NCBI RefSeq assembly: GCF_028826105.1
Contig: NZ_JAQGPL010000001.1
Coordinates: 4,056,501-4,120,500, forward strand
Origin: Paenibacillus humicola
GTDB taxonomy: Bacteria > Bacillota > Bacilli > Paenibacillales > Paenibacillaceae
Length of the DNA: 64,000 nt
Reading direction: 5' to 3'
In this document: piece after piece, positions 37,262 through 46,505 of the stretch
Layout of the letters: the number at the start of each line of letters is the position of its first letter
Numbering within the stretch: the stretch's first letter is position 1
Translations under genes and position numbers: made by a program
Notes under the pieces: generated by a model
The model's input: only the letters and a program-made list of their open reading frames with translations
What the model was told of the DNA's origin: nothing
Databases searched by the model: none

Positions 37262-38623
37262 TTAATGCGGGATCGTCAGCGATTCCGTCTGCTCCTCGAA
37301 CGACTGCGACGCCGGCCAAGGGTAGTTTACCTGCGGGGCGCCGAACCGTTCCCGGAAGCGGTCCATGGACATCGCAATGATGCGCGGCGATAGTTTATCC
37401 CCGCGTTTCTGCACCCGCTTCCTGCCTGACGGATGCAGCACCTTCATTAAAGTGCCGAGGTACAGCCGCGTCATCTTGTCGAACAGGCCGGGCGGCAGCT
37501 CCAGGACGCTGAAGCCAAACTGCTCCGCCCCCCGGTTGATCATGCTGATGCCGTACAGTCCCCTGATTTTCGCATATTCTTCCCGTCCGGCGATTCGCGC
37601 CGCCAGCCGCGGAAGCTCCTTCTCGACCTCCCGGATGAGCCGGATGGCGATATGCATAACCGACCGCGAATCCATCATGATTTGAAAAAGCTTATGATTG
37701 TCAAAATGAAGCTCCAGCACCGGATCCTTGTTTGCGATTGTTCCGCCATCGCTTAAGTGCAGCGTTTTGCCCTTATACTTGATGATGCGGTGATGAAGCA
37801 CCGGATCTTCGCCGGTCGGCTTGATCCGGAACAGGACGTGAAAAATCCGCTCCCAGCCCATCCAGCAGGCGATCAGCAGCCGTTTGAACCAGCCGAGCGT
37901 ATGCATCGTCGCTTTGCTTTTGTCGGTCAGCTCGATCATTTCCTCGATATGCACAAAGCGGAATCCGCGGCTTGTCGCTTCTTCCATAAACGAAGCCAGC
38001 GCCACCAGCATGTTGGCGGGAGCTTCCCTGTCGGCCCCCAGCGTCGCGCCGCAGTCGTGCAGCAGCAGCACTTCGCCCGGCCGGAGCTTCTTCATCATCC
38101 TGGCTAGCAGCCGGTCCGCTCCGACTCGCTTGCGCCAGTCTCCGAACAGCGCCGACCATAAAATAATTTGCAAATACCCGAGATTCGAAAAATCGAACAA
38201 ATTAACGATTCCCCACGGAGGACGGTAAAATGCGGGACGTTCCCCCGTCGCTTTCTTGATCACATCCGCCGTGCGGTGGATTTGCTTCTTCACCGTTCCC
38301 GGACGCATCAGCCAGTTCGTCTTGTGCACATAATTATGAATGCCGATGATATGTCCTTCCTCGTGCATTCTTCGCAGCAGCTCAGGATGGCGCTCCGCAT
38401 GGACGCCAACGACAAAAAACGTCCCTTTCGCGTCGTAGCGTTTCAGCAAATCGAGCAGCTGCGGCGTATACTCCGGGTCCGGCCCGTCGTCGAACGTCAA
38501 GGCGATTTCATGCGCCGCGCGGCCTTTTTTGAATACGCGGAATCCGAATGTACGGCTGACCAATCCGGGAAGAAAGGCATAAAACGTTAGAATATAAAAG
38601 CCCCACAGCAGGAAATTTTCCAT
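37262..38623 (-). CDS. polysaccharide deacetylase (NodB domain) with unknown C-terminal domain
   Basis: Membrane-anchored carbohydrate esterase family 4 protein, 453 residues. A signal-anchor at about 3-25 is followed by the NodB domain (40-230), with TFDDGPD, the metal-binding HNYVHKTNW, RPPWG and LLLHDCG. It likely deacetylates N-acetylglucosamine in wall or surface polymers. The remaining 220 residues form a separate domain, with LHLSDGGTIANKDPVLELHF, reminiscent of YkoP-like proteins; this link is tentative. ATG 38623 was preferred over an in-frame codon 18 bp upstream. Confidence 0.88.
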   Translation of the reverse strand: MENFLLWGFYILTFYAFLPGLVSRTFGFRVFKKGRAAHEIALTFDDGPDPEYTPQLLDLLKRYDAKGTFFVVGVHAERHPELLRRMHEEGHIIGIHNYVHKTNWLMRPGTVKKQIHRTADVIKKATGERPAFYRPPWGIVNLFDFSNLGYLQIILWSALFGDWRKRVGADRLLARMMKKLRPGEVLLLHDCGATLGADREAPANMLVALASFMEEATSRGFRFVHIEEMIELTDKSKATMHTLGWFKRLLIACWMGWERIFHVLFRIKPTGEDPVLHHRIIKYKGKTLHLSDGGTIANKDPVLELHFDNHKLFQIMMDSRSVMHIAIRLIREVEKELPRLAARIAGREEYAKIRGLYGISMINRGAEQFGFSVLELPPGLFDKMTRLYLGTLMKVLHPSGRKRVQKRGDKLSPRIIAMSMDRFRERFGAPQVNYPWPASQSFEEQTESLTIPH

Positions 38624-38823
38624 CGTCGCTTCCCAAACCACCCCTCTGTTTCGATCCCCTATTGCGAGCCCTGGAACGCTTCAGCCTCCGCATGCCTCCC
38701 TTTATTGTAGCACAAGGCGATCGAAAACGGCTACGCGTAAGGCGCCTTCTTTCTTTTTAACAGCTTCGATATAGTGTACAATCTTGGGTGTAATATGATA
38801 CATACGTGTAAAGGGGACCCGTC

Positions 38824-39960
38824 ATGCTTGCCTTCTACCGGAAATATTGGCGCACCGCGTTCGATATTGCGCTGATCGTGCTGACCGTTTATTTGATTAT
38901 GCTGGCATTTAGCTGGTTGTACCGGATTGCGACGCCGATTTTCTTTTCGTTTGTCATCTTTATGTGCATCGAACCGCTCGCCAAATGGCTGAACCGGCTC
39001 GGCATGAAGAAATCGATCGCCTCGGCCGTCTCCGTTCTGGTCTTTACGCTTGTGATCGTCGGCGCCCTGCTCGGGGCCGCCTATGTCATGACCGCGCAAA
39101 TCACCGCTCTCGCTGCGAAGCTTCCTTATTATCAGCAGCTGTTTACCGAACAATTCCAGAAAAATTCGGCGCTGCTTGATACAAAAATTAAAGCGCTGCC
39201 TCCCGGCGTGCTGGACAAGCTGAACGAAGCCATCGCCTACGTCACCGATTGGGGCCAGCGGTTCGCCGCTTCGTTCCTGAAGTCGCTCGGCGGTTATTTG
39301 ATGTCGTTTTCGACGTTTGTCCTGAATTTTGTGGTCGGCATGATTTTGGCTTATTTTCTAAGCCTGGAAATCGCCGACTGGAAGAAAACCGCCCGCGAGA
39401 AAACGCCGCGAACGTTCAAGACGGCGTTCCGGTTTCTGAAGGAGAACGTATTTTCCGGCATTGCGGGCTATCTGAAGGCGCAGGGCAAGCTGATTTCCAT
39501 CACGTTCGTCGTCATCTTCGCCGCTCTGCTGGCGCTTCGCGTCGACAACGCCTTCTCGATCTCGCTGCTGTCGGCCATCTTCGACGTGCTGCCGCTGCTC
39601 GGTGTGGGAACCGTGTTCATTCCCTGGATCATTTATCTGTTTATCGTCGGACAAACATCGCTGGCGATTTGGCTGAGCGTGCTGTTTCTCGTCGTCGTCA
39701 TGACGCGGCAGTTTCTGGAGCCGAAAATAACGGGCGATACGCTCGGCGTCTCCGCCTTCACGATGCTGGCGTTCATGATCGTATCGCTGTCGATCTTCGG
39801 CGTCGCCGGCGTCATTCTCTCCCCAATCCTGATGATTCTGATCAAAGCGCTGTATGATCAGCGTTACTTCCACCGGTGGATTCACGCGCCTGCGGGCGAG
39901 TTCGATGCCGTTCCGGAAGCGGCGGATCCGGACGGCCGGGAACACGGGAACACGGACTGA
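38824..39960 (+). CDS. AI-2E (TqsA-like) family membrane transporter
   Basis: Integral membrane protein of 378 residues with about eight membrane segments and the characteristic long soluble loop (about 85-150) after the third segment. The C-terminal block GVSAFTMLAFMIVSLSIFGV is typical. AAAGGGGACC precedes the ATG. Family members export signals such as AI-2, or exchange sodium and protons; which applies here is unclear. Divergent from the deacetylase gene. Confidence 0.92.
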   Translation: MLAFYRKYWRTAFDIALIVLTVYLIMLAFSWLYRIATPIFFSFVIFMCIEPLAKWLNRLGMKKSIASAVSVLVFTLVIVGALLGAAYVMTAQITALAAKLPYYQQLFTEQFQKNSALLDTKIKALPPGVLDKLNEAIAYVTDWGQRFAASFLKSLGGYLMSFSTFVLNFVVGMILAYFLSLEIADWKKTAREKTPRTFKTAFRFLKENVFSGIAGYLKAQGKLISITFVVIFAALLALRVDNAFSISLLSAIFDVLPLLGVGTVFIPWIIYLFIVGQTSLAIWLSVLFLVVVMTRQFLEPKITGDTLGVSAFTMLAFMIVSLSIFGVAGVILSPILMILIKALYDQRYFHRWIHAPAGEFDAVPEAADPDGREHGNTD

Positions 39961-39983
39961 CGAGTAAAAAAATGGGCAAGCAT

Positions 39984-40571
39984 TTAGTCGCGTTTCGCCG
40001 CTTTCTTCCGGTGATAATGCAGGTTCACCTTGACCCGGTTCCCGCACTGAGAGACATCGCACCAGCGGCGGGAGCCGTTGCGGCTGTTATCATAAAAATG
40101 CAGAATACATTTCGTATTGCTGCATTTTTTTATTTTGCCGGGATCGGGTGCCGTCAGCAAACCGGTGGCCAGCTCCAAAAATAAACCTGCGATGTTTCTG
40201 GCCGGGTAATGCATCTCCGCTCTTACGGACTTGCCGTCCGGCTGCAAATAAATGAACCCTGGGCGGGTGCGGAGCAGGCGGTTTATTTCTTCGGTCCATG
40301 CCGGCTCGATACGCTCCCCTTCCGTCAGATGCGGCAGCGCCCGTTCAAGCAGGCTGCGCACCTCCAGCGTCTCGCCGTGAACGGCGTCTTTCTCGCTGTC
40401 GTTCAGTTCATCCAGCCCCTCGATCCGATGAAGAAAACCGGCTTCCTTCAGCCACGCTTCGACGTCCTCGAAGGAACGGAGCAGGTCACACAGCCGCCCT
40501 TTCCGGATCAGCTTCGTATTCATAAAATCCAGCGCGGCGTGGTTGCCGAGCCAAATAAACGATGATTCCAT
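39984..40571 (-). CDS. ABATE/CGNR zinc-finger transcription factor
   Basis: Putative stress-responsive regulator of 195 residues. The N-terminal ABATE-type domain begins WLGNHAALDFMNT. The C-terminal zinc finger has CSNTKC and CDVSQCGNR, the CGNR signature. Divergent from the VOC/PPOX gene pair, with promoters packed between, so it may control that pair and itself. Confidence 0.92.
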   Translation of the reverse strand: MESSFIWLGNHAALDFMNTKLIRKGRLCDLLRSFEDVEAWLKEAGFLHRIEGLDELNDSEKDAVHGETLEVRSLLERALPHLTEGERIEPAWTEEINRLLRTRPGFIYLQPDGKSVRAEMHYPARNIAGLFLELATGLLTAPDPGKIKKCSNTKCILHFYDNSRNGSRRWCDVSQCGNRVKVNLHYHRKKAAKRD

Positions 40572-40595
40572 CGCGCGAACCCTCCCTTACCGACA

Positions 40596-40648
40596 ATTAT
40601 AATATGCAAAAATACGATTGACTAGTTATAATCTTTCGATATTATAAT
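40596..40648. promoter_or_regulatory. overlapping divergent promoters, CGNR gene versus VOC gene
   Basis: Minus strand: TAGTCA (40619-40624), 17 bp, TATAAT (40596-40601), start of transcription about 18 nt before the CGNR gene. Plus strand: TTGACT (40618-40623) with TATAAT at 40643-40648 (19 bp), or an alternative TATAAT at 40627-40632. The two -35 boxes overlap almost completely, so the promoters probably compete. Confidence 0.55.
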
Positions 40649-40690
40649 ATGTGTATAACAATTTCAGGTATTATAAACGGAGGGATTCCA

Positions 40691-41131
40691 TTGAAAACAG
40701 GCCATGTCGGATTAAACGTCACACAGCTGCAGCGTTCGATCGACTTTTACCGCGGTGCGCTCGGTCTTGAGGTTATTTTTCAATCTTCCGGGGAAGCGGA
40801 CCGGAGGTTCGCGTATCTCGGCCATGACGGCCAAATTACGCTGACGCTTTGGGAGCAGAGCGAAGGAGCGTTCGGCCCTAGCCGCCCGGGCCTTCACCAT
40901 CTCGCGTTTGAAGCCGAATCCATTGAGGATGTGAAGGAAGCCGAACGCCGGCTGCGCGGGCTCGGCATTCGGCTCATTTATGACGGTGTTGTTCCCCATG
41001 CGGAGGACCGGGACTCCGGAGGCCTGTTCTTCCTCGATCCGGACGGGATCCGGCTCGAAATTTACAGTGCGCACGGCGCGGCGGACCATGCCGATGCGTC
41101 GACGGATGGACCCGCCTGCGGATTTTTCTGA
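40691..41131 (+). CDS. VOC-fold (glyoxalase-like) protein
   Basis: Metal-dependent VOC protein of 146 residues, single-subunit glyoxalase I length. Metal-site candidates are His in TGHVGLNV, His in LHHLAFE and Glu in IRLEIYS. The start is a TTG at 40691, with GGAGG 7 nt upstream; an ATG at 40649 lacks a site and sits at the promoter. It may detoxify a 2-oxoaldehyde or confer antibiotic resistance. Followed at once by a flavin-fold gene with which it is probably coupled. Confidence 0.88.
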   Translation: MKTGHVGLNVTQLQRSIDFYRGALGLEVIFQSSGEADRRFAYLGHDGQITLTLWEQSEGAFGPSRPGLHHLAFEAESIEDVKEAERRLRGLGIRLIYDGVVPHAEDRDSGGLFFLDPDGIRLEIYSAHGAADHADASTDGPACGFF

Positions 41132-41132
41132 T

Positions 41133-42038
41133 ATGGAGTACCATGAAGGTGAGCTGGCCGTCCAGCAGCGGGCCGGCGTTCAAGAGCTCGCCGCACGGAT
41201 GAGCGGGACGCTGCGCGAAACGATCCCGGCGGTTGCGGCGCAATTTTTGCGCGAGCAGAACCTGCTCATTCTAGGCGCGTCCGGCCCGGATGGCCGCGTA
41301 TGGGCGTCTGCAGTCGAAGGCGTCCCGGGCTTCGTCCGCGCGCAGGACGACCGGCATGTGCGTGTTAACGCGCCCAGCGGGCAGACGTGTCTCATAGTGC
41401 CGGAGCCGGAAATCGGCGGGGACATCGGGATGCTGGCACTCGATTTTGCCGCCCGCAAGCGAATGCGGATCAACGGCCGCATCGTCTCCGCCGATGACGG
41501 AGGGTTCACCGCTGTGACCGGGCAGGTTTATGCCAACTGCCCGAAATATATTCAAGCCCGCCGTTTCGAGCGCTTCTCGTCCGCTCCGGACGGCGCGGCT
41601 CCGGCACCGCAGCGTTCGTCCCGGCTGAACGGCCGCCAGATGCGGGAGATCGCCCGGGCGGATACGTTTTTTATCGCAACGCGGCATCCCCAAGCCGGCG
41701 CCGACGCTTCGCACCGCGGCGGTCGTCCCGGGTTCGTCCGGGCTATTGACGAATGCACGCTTGTTTTCCCGGATTATCCCGGAAACAACATGTTCAATAC
41801 GCTCGGGAATATCGAAGCCGACCCGCGGGCAGGACTTTTGTTTCTTAATTTCGAGAACGGAGACGCCCTTCAGCTGACCGGCGAAGCGGCCATCGAGTGG
41901 GATGCTCCCGATATTCGTCATTTCCCGGGAGCGGACCGGCTGGTCCGGTTCCGTATAGGCGAAGCGGTGCAGACGGACTCGGCGTTCAGATCCCGGTACC
42001 GGTTCGAAGCTTATTCGCCATTCAATCCGGCGGGCTGA
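41133..42038 (+). CDS. pyridoxamine 5'-phosphate oxidase-like flavin protein
   Basis: Protein of 301 residues with the split-barrel FMN-binding fold of PPOX-like proteins, in two related halves (GASGPDGRVWASAVEG and TLVFPDYPGNNMFNTLGN). The ATG at 41133 sits one base after the TGA of the VOC gene, without its own strong ribosome site, so reinitiation is likely. An upstream in-frame ATG within the VOC gene is possible. The substrate is unknown; the pairing with a VOC protein suggests stress or xenobiotic chemistry. Confidence 0.85.
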   Translation: MEYHEGELAVQQRAGVQELAARMSGTLRETIPAVAAQFLREQNLLILGASGPDGRVWASAVEGVPGFVRAQDDRHVRVNAPSGQTCLIVPEPEIGGDIGMLALDFAARKRMRINGRIVSADDGGFTAVTGQVYANCPKYIQARRFERFSSAPDGAAPAPQRSSRLNGRQMREIARADTFFIATRHPQAGADASHRGGRPGFVRAIDECTLVFPDYPGNNMFNTLGNIEADPRAGLLFLNFENGDALQLTGEAAIEWDAPDIRHFPGADRLVRFRIGEAVQTDSAFRSRYRFEAYSPFNPAG

Positions 42039-42088
42039 TCCGGCGGGGAAGCGAGGAGGCAGTCCTTAAACGGCGATAAGACAAAAAA

Positions 42089-42137
42089 GAAGTCTTCGGT
42101 CCGTCAACTGGAAGGTGAATTGCCGAAGACTTCTTTT
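42089..42137. terminator. bidirectional terminator
   Basis: An 11-bp stem GAAGTCTTCGG/CCGAAGACTTC with a 23-nt loop, A-run on the left and T-run on the right, between convergent genes ending at 42038 and 42221. Confidence 0.85.
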
Positions 42138-42220
42138 CGTTTATTTGGCTGACTGCTTTTCATTCCGAAACATCCTGCCGTCCGTTCCGTTCCGTTTCGC
42201 TCGCCGGAATCCGCAGCTCC

Positions 42221-42664
42221 TTACCGGTACCCGGGAAACATGCCGGTGGCGACGCCAAGCCGGTTCCAGCAGTTGATGGCGTTAATCGCCATGATCAGGG
42301 TGACGAACTGCGTCTCGTCGAAGACGGCTCTTACCCGCTCGTAGACGTCGTCCGGCAGCCCGTTCTTCGGCAGCTCCGTCAGCGCTTCCGTCAGCTCCAG
42401 CGCGGCCCGCTCCTCGCCTGAGTACAGATTCGTTTCGCGCCAGACGGACAGCAGGTAAATGCGCTGCTCCGTTTCGCCCATTTTCCGCAAATCCCTCGTG
42501 TGCATATCGAGACAGAACGAACAGCCGTTCAGCTGCGAAGCTCTGATTTTGATCAGCTCGTAAAGAATCGGGTCGAGACCCGATTCTTTGATGAACCGCT
42601 CCAGGTGCAGCATCGTTTTGTACGCCTCGGGGTTTGCTTTCATGTGATCGATCCGTAATTTCAT
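42221..42664 (-). CDS. AhpD-like carboxymuconolactone-decarboxylase-family protein
   Basis: Small helical protein of 147 residues with the alkylhydroperoxidase AhpD-type redox motif CSFCLDMH (two Cys and a His). It probably acts as a thiol-dependent peroxidase or oxidoreductase. A good ribosome site (AGGAGG) precedes the ATG. Monocistronic. The 42665-42899 gap upstream contains only its leader and GC-rich inverted repeats downstream of the penicillin-binding-protein gene, without T-run. Confidence 0.92.
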   Translation of the reverse strand: MKLRIDHMKANPEAYKTMLHLERFIKESGLDPILYELIKIRASQLNGCSFCLDMHTRDLRKMGETEQRIYLLSVWRETNLYSGEERAALELTEALTELPKNGLPDDVYERVRAVFDETQFVTLIMAINAINCWNRLGVATGMFPGYR

Positions 42665-42899
42665 CGTTGTCTCCTCCTAGTATTTTGGCTTTTCGTAAAA
42701 TAAGACAAATAAGCGGCCCGTTTTGTGACCGGATTCGGATAACGTGCAAAAAAATTTCGGGATAACCCGATGAAGTTGGACTTACACGGTGTAGCGGAGA
42801 CTGGGCCGCGACCCTCTGCGAAAATGAATTGCGGCCGCCTCCGGCTTTCAGCGGGCGGCCGTTCCGATCGCGGCCGCCCGCGGCCTCGCCTGCGGGCGG

Positions 42900-44753
42900 T
42901 CAACGGGCGGCGGCGGGGTGCTGCGCCGCCCCGTCCGCTTCGCGCGCGGCGGCAAGGTCCATGACGCCGCGGAACAGCGCCGTCGCCTTGTTCGCCGAGC
43001 CGGGCGGGCGGTTCTCCGCCAGCACGGCGACGGCGTAGCGCGGCGCCTGCACAGGGCCGTAACCCGCAAACCACTGGTTGTTGCGGGCGGCTCCGGCCCT
43101 GACGGTTTCGGCGGTGCCGGATTTGCCGGCGACCGCCCATGCCCCCTGGCGGATCGACCGCCCTGTTCCCCGGGCGACGACCGCTTCCATGCCGCGCAGC
43201 AGAGCGCGCGCCGTCGACGGCCGGATCGCGCCGTACCGCGACGGCGACGCCTGCCGCGGCAGCGCGGCGAGCCGCTGGCCGTTCGCGTAGCGGATTTCGC
43301 TGACGAGCCGCGGCTCCGTCACGCGCCCGTTATGCAGCAGCGTCACGATCAAATTCGCCGCCTGCAGAGGCGACAACGCAGCGTCGCGCTGTCCGATGCC
43401 GGTTTGCGCCAGCTGGCCGCCGTCCCGTCTGTCCGGCATCCGGGCGAATACCGTGCCCGCCTCCTCCTCCGGCAGCAGACGCAAAGGTGCGCCGAGCGGC
43501 GCAAACGGCTCCGGGTCGCTCCAGCCGATTTTCCGCCCGATGCCGAGCTTGTCCGCCGTCACGGCAAACTGCTCCGCACTGAGCCGCTCCGCGATCGTCG
43601 CAAACGCGACGTTGCACGACACGGCCAACGCGTCCTGCAGCGTAATCCGGCCGTGCCCGCCCTCCTTCCAGCAGCTGAGCCCGTAGCGGCCGTATTCGCC
43701 GCGGCATTCGAAAATCTCGTTCTCGGCCGTCCTGCCCGCTTCCAGCGCGGCCGCTTCCGTCACCAGCTTGAAGATCGACCCCGGCGTCGCGGCTCTCACC
43801 GCGCGGTTGGCAAGATCGGTCCCCGGACGGCCAAGCGCGAACACGTCGAGGCGCGGCCGCGAGACCATCGCCGCGATATCGCCGGTCCGCGCGTCGAGCA
43901 CGACGACCGCTCCCTGCTTCAATCCGCTGGCGTCGACGTACCGTTCGATCGCATTTTGCAGCGGCAAATCGAGCGTCGTCACCACCTTCAGCGGATAATA
44001 CGGATTGTCCGGCGAGACGAGCCGCATATCGAGGCCGGCAAGCGGCTTGTCCGCCCCGTCCGTGAAATAGGACACCGATGTCGCGCCGGTGCCGCGCAGC
44101 AGCCGGTCCAGCGATCGCTCCAGGCCTGCGCCGCCGATCCGGTCGGTCAGCTTCATTTTGCGCGCCGAGAGCTCCTCGGCGAACTTCGCCTGCAGCAGCT
44201 CGGGATGCTGGCTGATGTAGCCGATGGCATGCTTCGGCTCAAATGCCGACGGATACCGGCTCCGGTAAGGCAGCACCCGGACGCCGGCGATATGCAGCCG
44301 ATCGACCTGCCGCAGCTCCCGGGTGCTCAGCCGGTGCGGCTCCTGTTCCCCGCTTTTCCGCCAGAAAACCGGCTCCGTCAACCCGCTCATCCACTTCTCG
44401 AGCGGCTCGCGCTTCATGCCGAGCGCCGCGGCGAGCTTCGCCAGCTCTGCCTCGCTGCCGCGCGCGCCGGCCTGCAGCGGGAAGACGGCGAGCGCCTCAT
44501 ACGTATCGCCCGTCAGCGCCAGTCCGCTGCGGTCGACAAAATCGCCGCGCCCCGTATCGAGCACAAGCGCCCGCTCGCGCTGGGCAACGGCCTCGCGCTT
44601 CATCCCGCCGCTCTGGGCCGACGCCGGAGACGCCGGCATCAGCTGAAGCCAGGCGATGCGCAGCACGAAAAAAGCCAGCACCGCGCTCATACCGACCGCG
44701 ATGCCGAAGATGCGCCGTTTTCTTCCCTGTCTTCGCCCGTAATGCTTGTCCAT
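42900..44753 (-). CDS. class B penicillin-binding protein (D,D-transpeptidase)
   Basis: Membrane-anchored peptidoglycan cross-linking enzyme, about 617 residues. A basic N-terminus and signal-anchor (about 14-35) lead into a dimerisation region and the transpeptidase domain. The three active-site motifs are SIFK, SCN and KSGTAE; the last has Ser where Thr is usual (KTG), a known variant. It resembles PbpI/SpoVD/FtsI-type proteins, but I cannot say which. Start at 44753 follows GAGGTGAG by 6 nt. Very high GC, with a large open frame on the opposite strand that is an artefact. Confidence 0.92.
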   Translation of the reverse strand: MDKHYGRRQGRKRRIFGIAVGMSAVLAFFVLRIAWLQLMPASPASAQSGGMKREAVAQRERALVLDTGRGDFVDRSGLALTGDTYEALAVFPLQAGARGSEAELAKLAAALGMKREPLEKWMSGLTEPVFWRKSGEQEPHRLSTRELRQVDRLHIAGVRVLPYRSRYPSAFEPKHAIGYISQHPELLQAKFAEELSARKMKLTDRIGGAGLERSLDRLLRGTGATSVSYFTDGADKPLAGLDMRLVSPDNPYYPLKVVTTLDLPLQNAIERYVDASGLKQGAVVVLDARTGDIAAMVSRPRLDVFALGRPGTDLANRAVRAATPGSIFKLVTEAAALEAGRTAENEIFECRGEYGRYGLSCWKEGGHGRITLQDALAVSCNVAFATIAERLSAEQFAVTADKLGIGRKIGWSDPEPFAPLGAPLRLLPEEEAGTVFARMPDRRDGGQLAQTGIGQRDAALSPLQAANLIVTLLHNGRVTEPRLVSEIRYANGQRLAALPRQASPSRYGAIRPSTARALLRGMEAVVARGTGRSIRQGAWAVAGKSGTAETVRAGAARNNQWFAGYGPVQAPRYAVAVLAENRPPGSANKATALFRGVMDLAAAREADGAAQHPAAAR

Positions 44754-44827
44754 GCTTGTCTCACCTCGTCGTTTCCAGCATTCCCCACCGCCCGGGCACC
44801 TATGCCGGCCAAACGGCAGGGAAACCG

Positions 44828-44860
44828 AAAAAAACCTTCCCCGGGACGCCCCGAGAAAGG
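44828..44860 (-). terminator. terminator after the LysR-type gene
   Basis: Stem CCTTTC.CGGG with its complement (one mismatch), 4-nt loop, followed on the minus strand by seven T. Confidence 0.82.
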
Positions 44861-44883
44861 CAGGAAGAAACGGCTGCCGCCGC

Positions 44884-45783
44884 TTATTTATATTCCCCGC
44901 AGCCAAAAAAGTGGAGCAGGAAGTGGTGGAACACTCTCGCGACCAGCGGCAGCTTTTCGTTGGAGCGGTAGATAAGGCCGACCGTTCGCGTCACGCGCGG
45001 CGACCTGACCCTGACCTTCGCCGGCTGCATATGACCGGTCGGGTAAAGCGCCATTTCCGGCAGCAGGCTGACGCCCATGCCGGCGGCGACCAGGCCGCGG
45101 ATCGTATCGGTTTCCTCCCCCTCGAAGCCGATGATCGGGTCGAAGCCCGCTTCCCGGCACGCGTCGGTCACGATCGGCCGGAGCGAATAGCCGGGACTGA
45201 ACAGGACGAACGTTTCGTCCTTCAGCTGTACAAGGTCGATCGCATCCTCCCCGGCAAGCGGATGATTGGCCGGCAAAATCGCGAACAGCTCCTCGGTCAG
45301 CACGATTTCGCCCTTGACGTACTCGTGATGCTCCGGACAAGGCGATACGAAGGCCAAATCGACCTCGCCCTTCACCACGTCGCGGATGAGCGACGGATAC
45401 ATGCCCTGCTTGAACCGGAATCTCACGTTCGGATATTTCTTGCGAAAAGCCGAGACGACCTCCGGGATGAGCGAAATGCCGAGACTGTGCGGAAAGGCGA
45501 GCCGGATTTCGCCTTTCTCCGGATTGAGAAACTCGTGCACATCCGCAACGGCCCGCTCCAAATCGGCTAAAATCACCTCCGCCCGCTTCAGAAACAGCTG
45601 CCCGACCGGCGTCAGCTGCAAATTTCGCCCTTTCTGGATGAACAGCTTCGCCCCAAGCTCCTCCTCGAGCTGGTGAATTTGCCGGCTGACCGCCGATTGC
45701 GCGACATGCAGCTCCTCCGCCGCCTGGGTCACGTGCTCTTTTTTAGCCACCTTCACAAAATAATACAACTGCCGCAGCTCCAT
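44884..45783 (-). CDS. LysR-family regulator (GltC-like)
   Basis: Transcription factor of 299 residues. The N-terminal helix-turn-helix is MELRQLYYFVKVAKKEHVTQ through VAQSAVSRQIHQLEEEL. The effector domain fills the rest, and the pattern VSLLPEMALYP and RTVGLIYR resembles GltC-type regulators. ATG 45783 follows AGAGGAGA by 4 nt. It follows the rhomboid gene by 32 bp, likely one transcript. The usual divergent target is absent, so its regulon lies elsewhere. Confidence 0.93.
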   Translation of the reverse strand: MELRQLYYFVKVAKKEHVTQAAEELHVAQSAVSRQIHQLEEELGAKLFIQKGRNLQLTPVGQLFLKRAEVILADLERAVADVHEFLNPEKGEIRLAFPHSLGISLIPEVVSAFRKKYPNVRFRFKQGMYPSLIRDVVKGEVDLAFVSPCPEHHEYVKGEIVLTEELFAILPANHPLAGEDAIDLVQLKDETFVLFSPGYSLRPIVTDACREAGFDPIIGFEGEETDTIRGLVAAGMGVSLLPEMALYPTGHMQPAKVRVRSPRVTRTVGLIYRSNEKLPLVARVFHHFLLHFFGCGEYK

Positions 45784-45815
45784 AACGTCTCCTCTTCCCG
45801 GTCCGATCGCAGCCT

Positions 45816-46421
45816 TTACCGGCCGCGCCTTGCAAGTAAATACCAATCATAGATGTAAGCCAGCGCAAAACCGCCGAATAAGCCGCCGATGTGCGCCCAA
45901 ATGCCGATTCTGGGGACAACAAACGAATAGATGATGCCAAACCCCAGTATGGCATATACCGTTTTTCGGGACGCCTCGTCAAGCGTTTTCTTCATGAGCG
46001 CCAAATACAGGTAAGCGCCGAAAATGCCGTAAATCGCGCCGGATGCCCCTGCTCCTTGTGTTTCGGAAAGCGCCAGCGCCGAAAATAGATTGCCGATCAC
46101 GCCGCTCAGCAGGTAGAACACCGCATAGCGGCCATGGCCGAGCATCCGTTCCAGCGGCGGCGCAAACACAAGAATGGAAAACATATTGAACAAGATGTGC
46201 TCCAAATTAAGATGGAGAAAGAGCGAGGTCACATAGCGCCAGGGCTCATCAAATCCGTAATGATTGTATCCGCGGTAACTGATAAACATCCCCTTGGTCA
46301 GCAGAACATGTCCGCTCAGTAAGTCGAGTATATAGACGAGAATGTTGAGCGCGAGCAGCGCCGATGTCACCGGGTAGAACCGCAAATAACTCCGAAAGCT
46401 TTCGTACCGCAAAAAAATCAT
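45816..46421 (-). CDS. rhomboid-family intramembrane serine protease
   Basis: Six-segment membrane protease of 201 residues. The catalytic dyad is Ser127 in GASGAIYG and His177 in AHIGGLFGG, with the oxyanion-side HLNLEHILFN (H75, N79). It is short, with no extra domains. GGGAGGA precedes the ATG. Divergent from tpx and upstream of the LysR gene. Substrate proteins unknown. Confidence 0.95.
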   Translation of the reverse strand: MIFLRYESFRSYLRFYPVTSALLALNILVYILDLLSGHVLLTKGMFISYRGYNHYGFDEPWRYVTSLFLHLNLEHILFNMFSILVFAPPLERMLGHGRYAVFYLLSGVIGNLFSALALSETQGAGASGAIYGIFGAYLYLALMKKTLDEASRKTVYAILGFGIIYSFVVPRIGIWAHIGGLFGGFALAYIYDWYLLARRGR

Positions 46422-46439
46422 GCGCTCGTCCTCCCGTCA

Positions 46440-46469
46440 TGGACAACAGTATTTCATAACGATTATAAT
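46440..46469 (+). promoter_or_regulatory. SigA promoter of tpx
   Basis: TGGACA at 46440-46445 and TATAAT at 46464-46469, 18 bp apart. Transcription would start near 46476, about 30 nt before the ATG. Confidence 0.65.
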
Positions 46470-46505
46470 AAATTGGTATGGTGTTATCAATTTTGAGGAG
46501 GCTGT

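Noticed and set aside
42845..42899. GC-rich inverted repeats after the penicillin-binding-protein stop as terminator
   Set aside because: Good stems such as CCGCCCGC/GCGGGCGG but no T-run.
42918..44975. Open frame of 685 codons on the plus strand opposite the penicillin-binding-protein gene
   Set aside because: Very Arg-rich shadow in a GC-rich gene; the minus-strand protein has all transpeptidase motifs and a ribosome site.
46462..46478. Possible PerR box at the tpx promoter
   Set aside because: Only the left half TTATAAT fits; the right half matches 2 of 7 positions and coincides with the -10 box.
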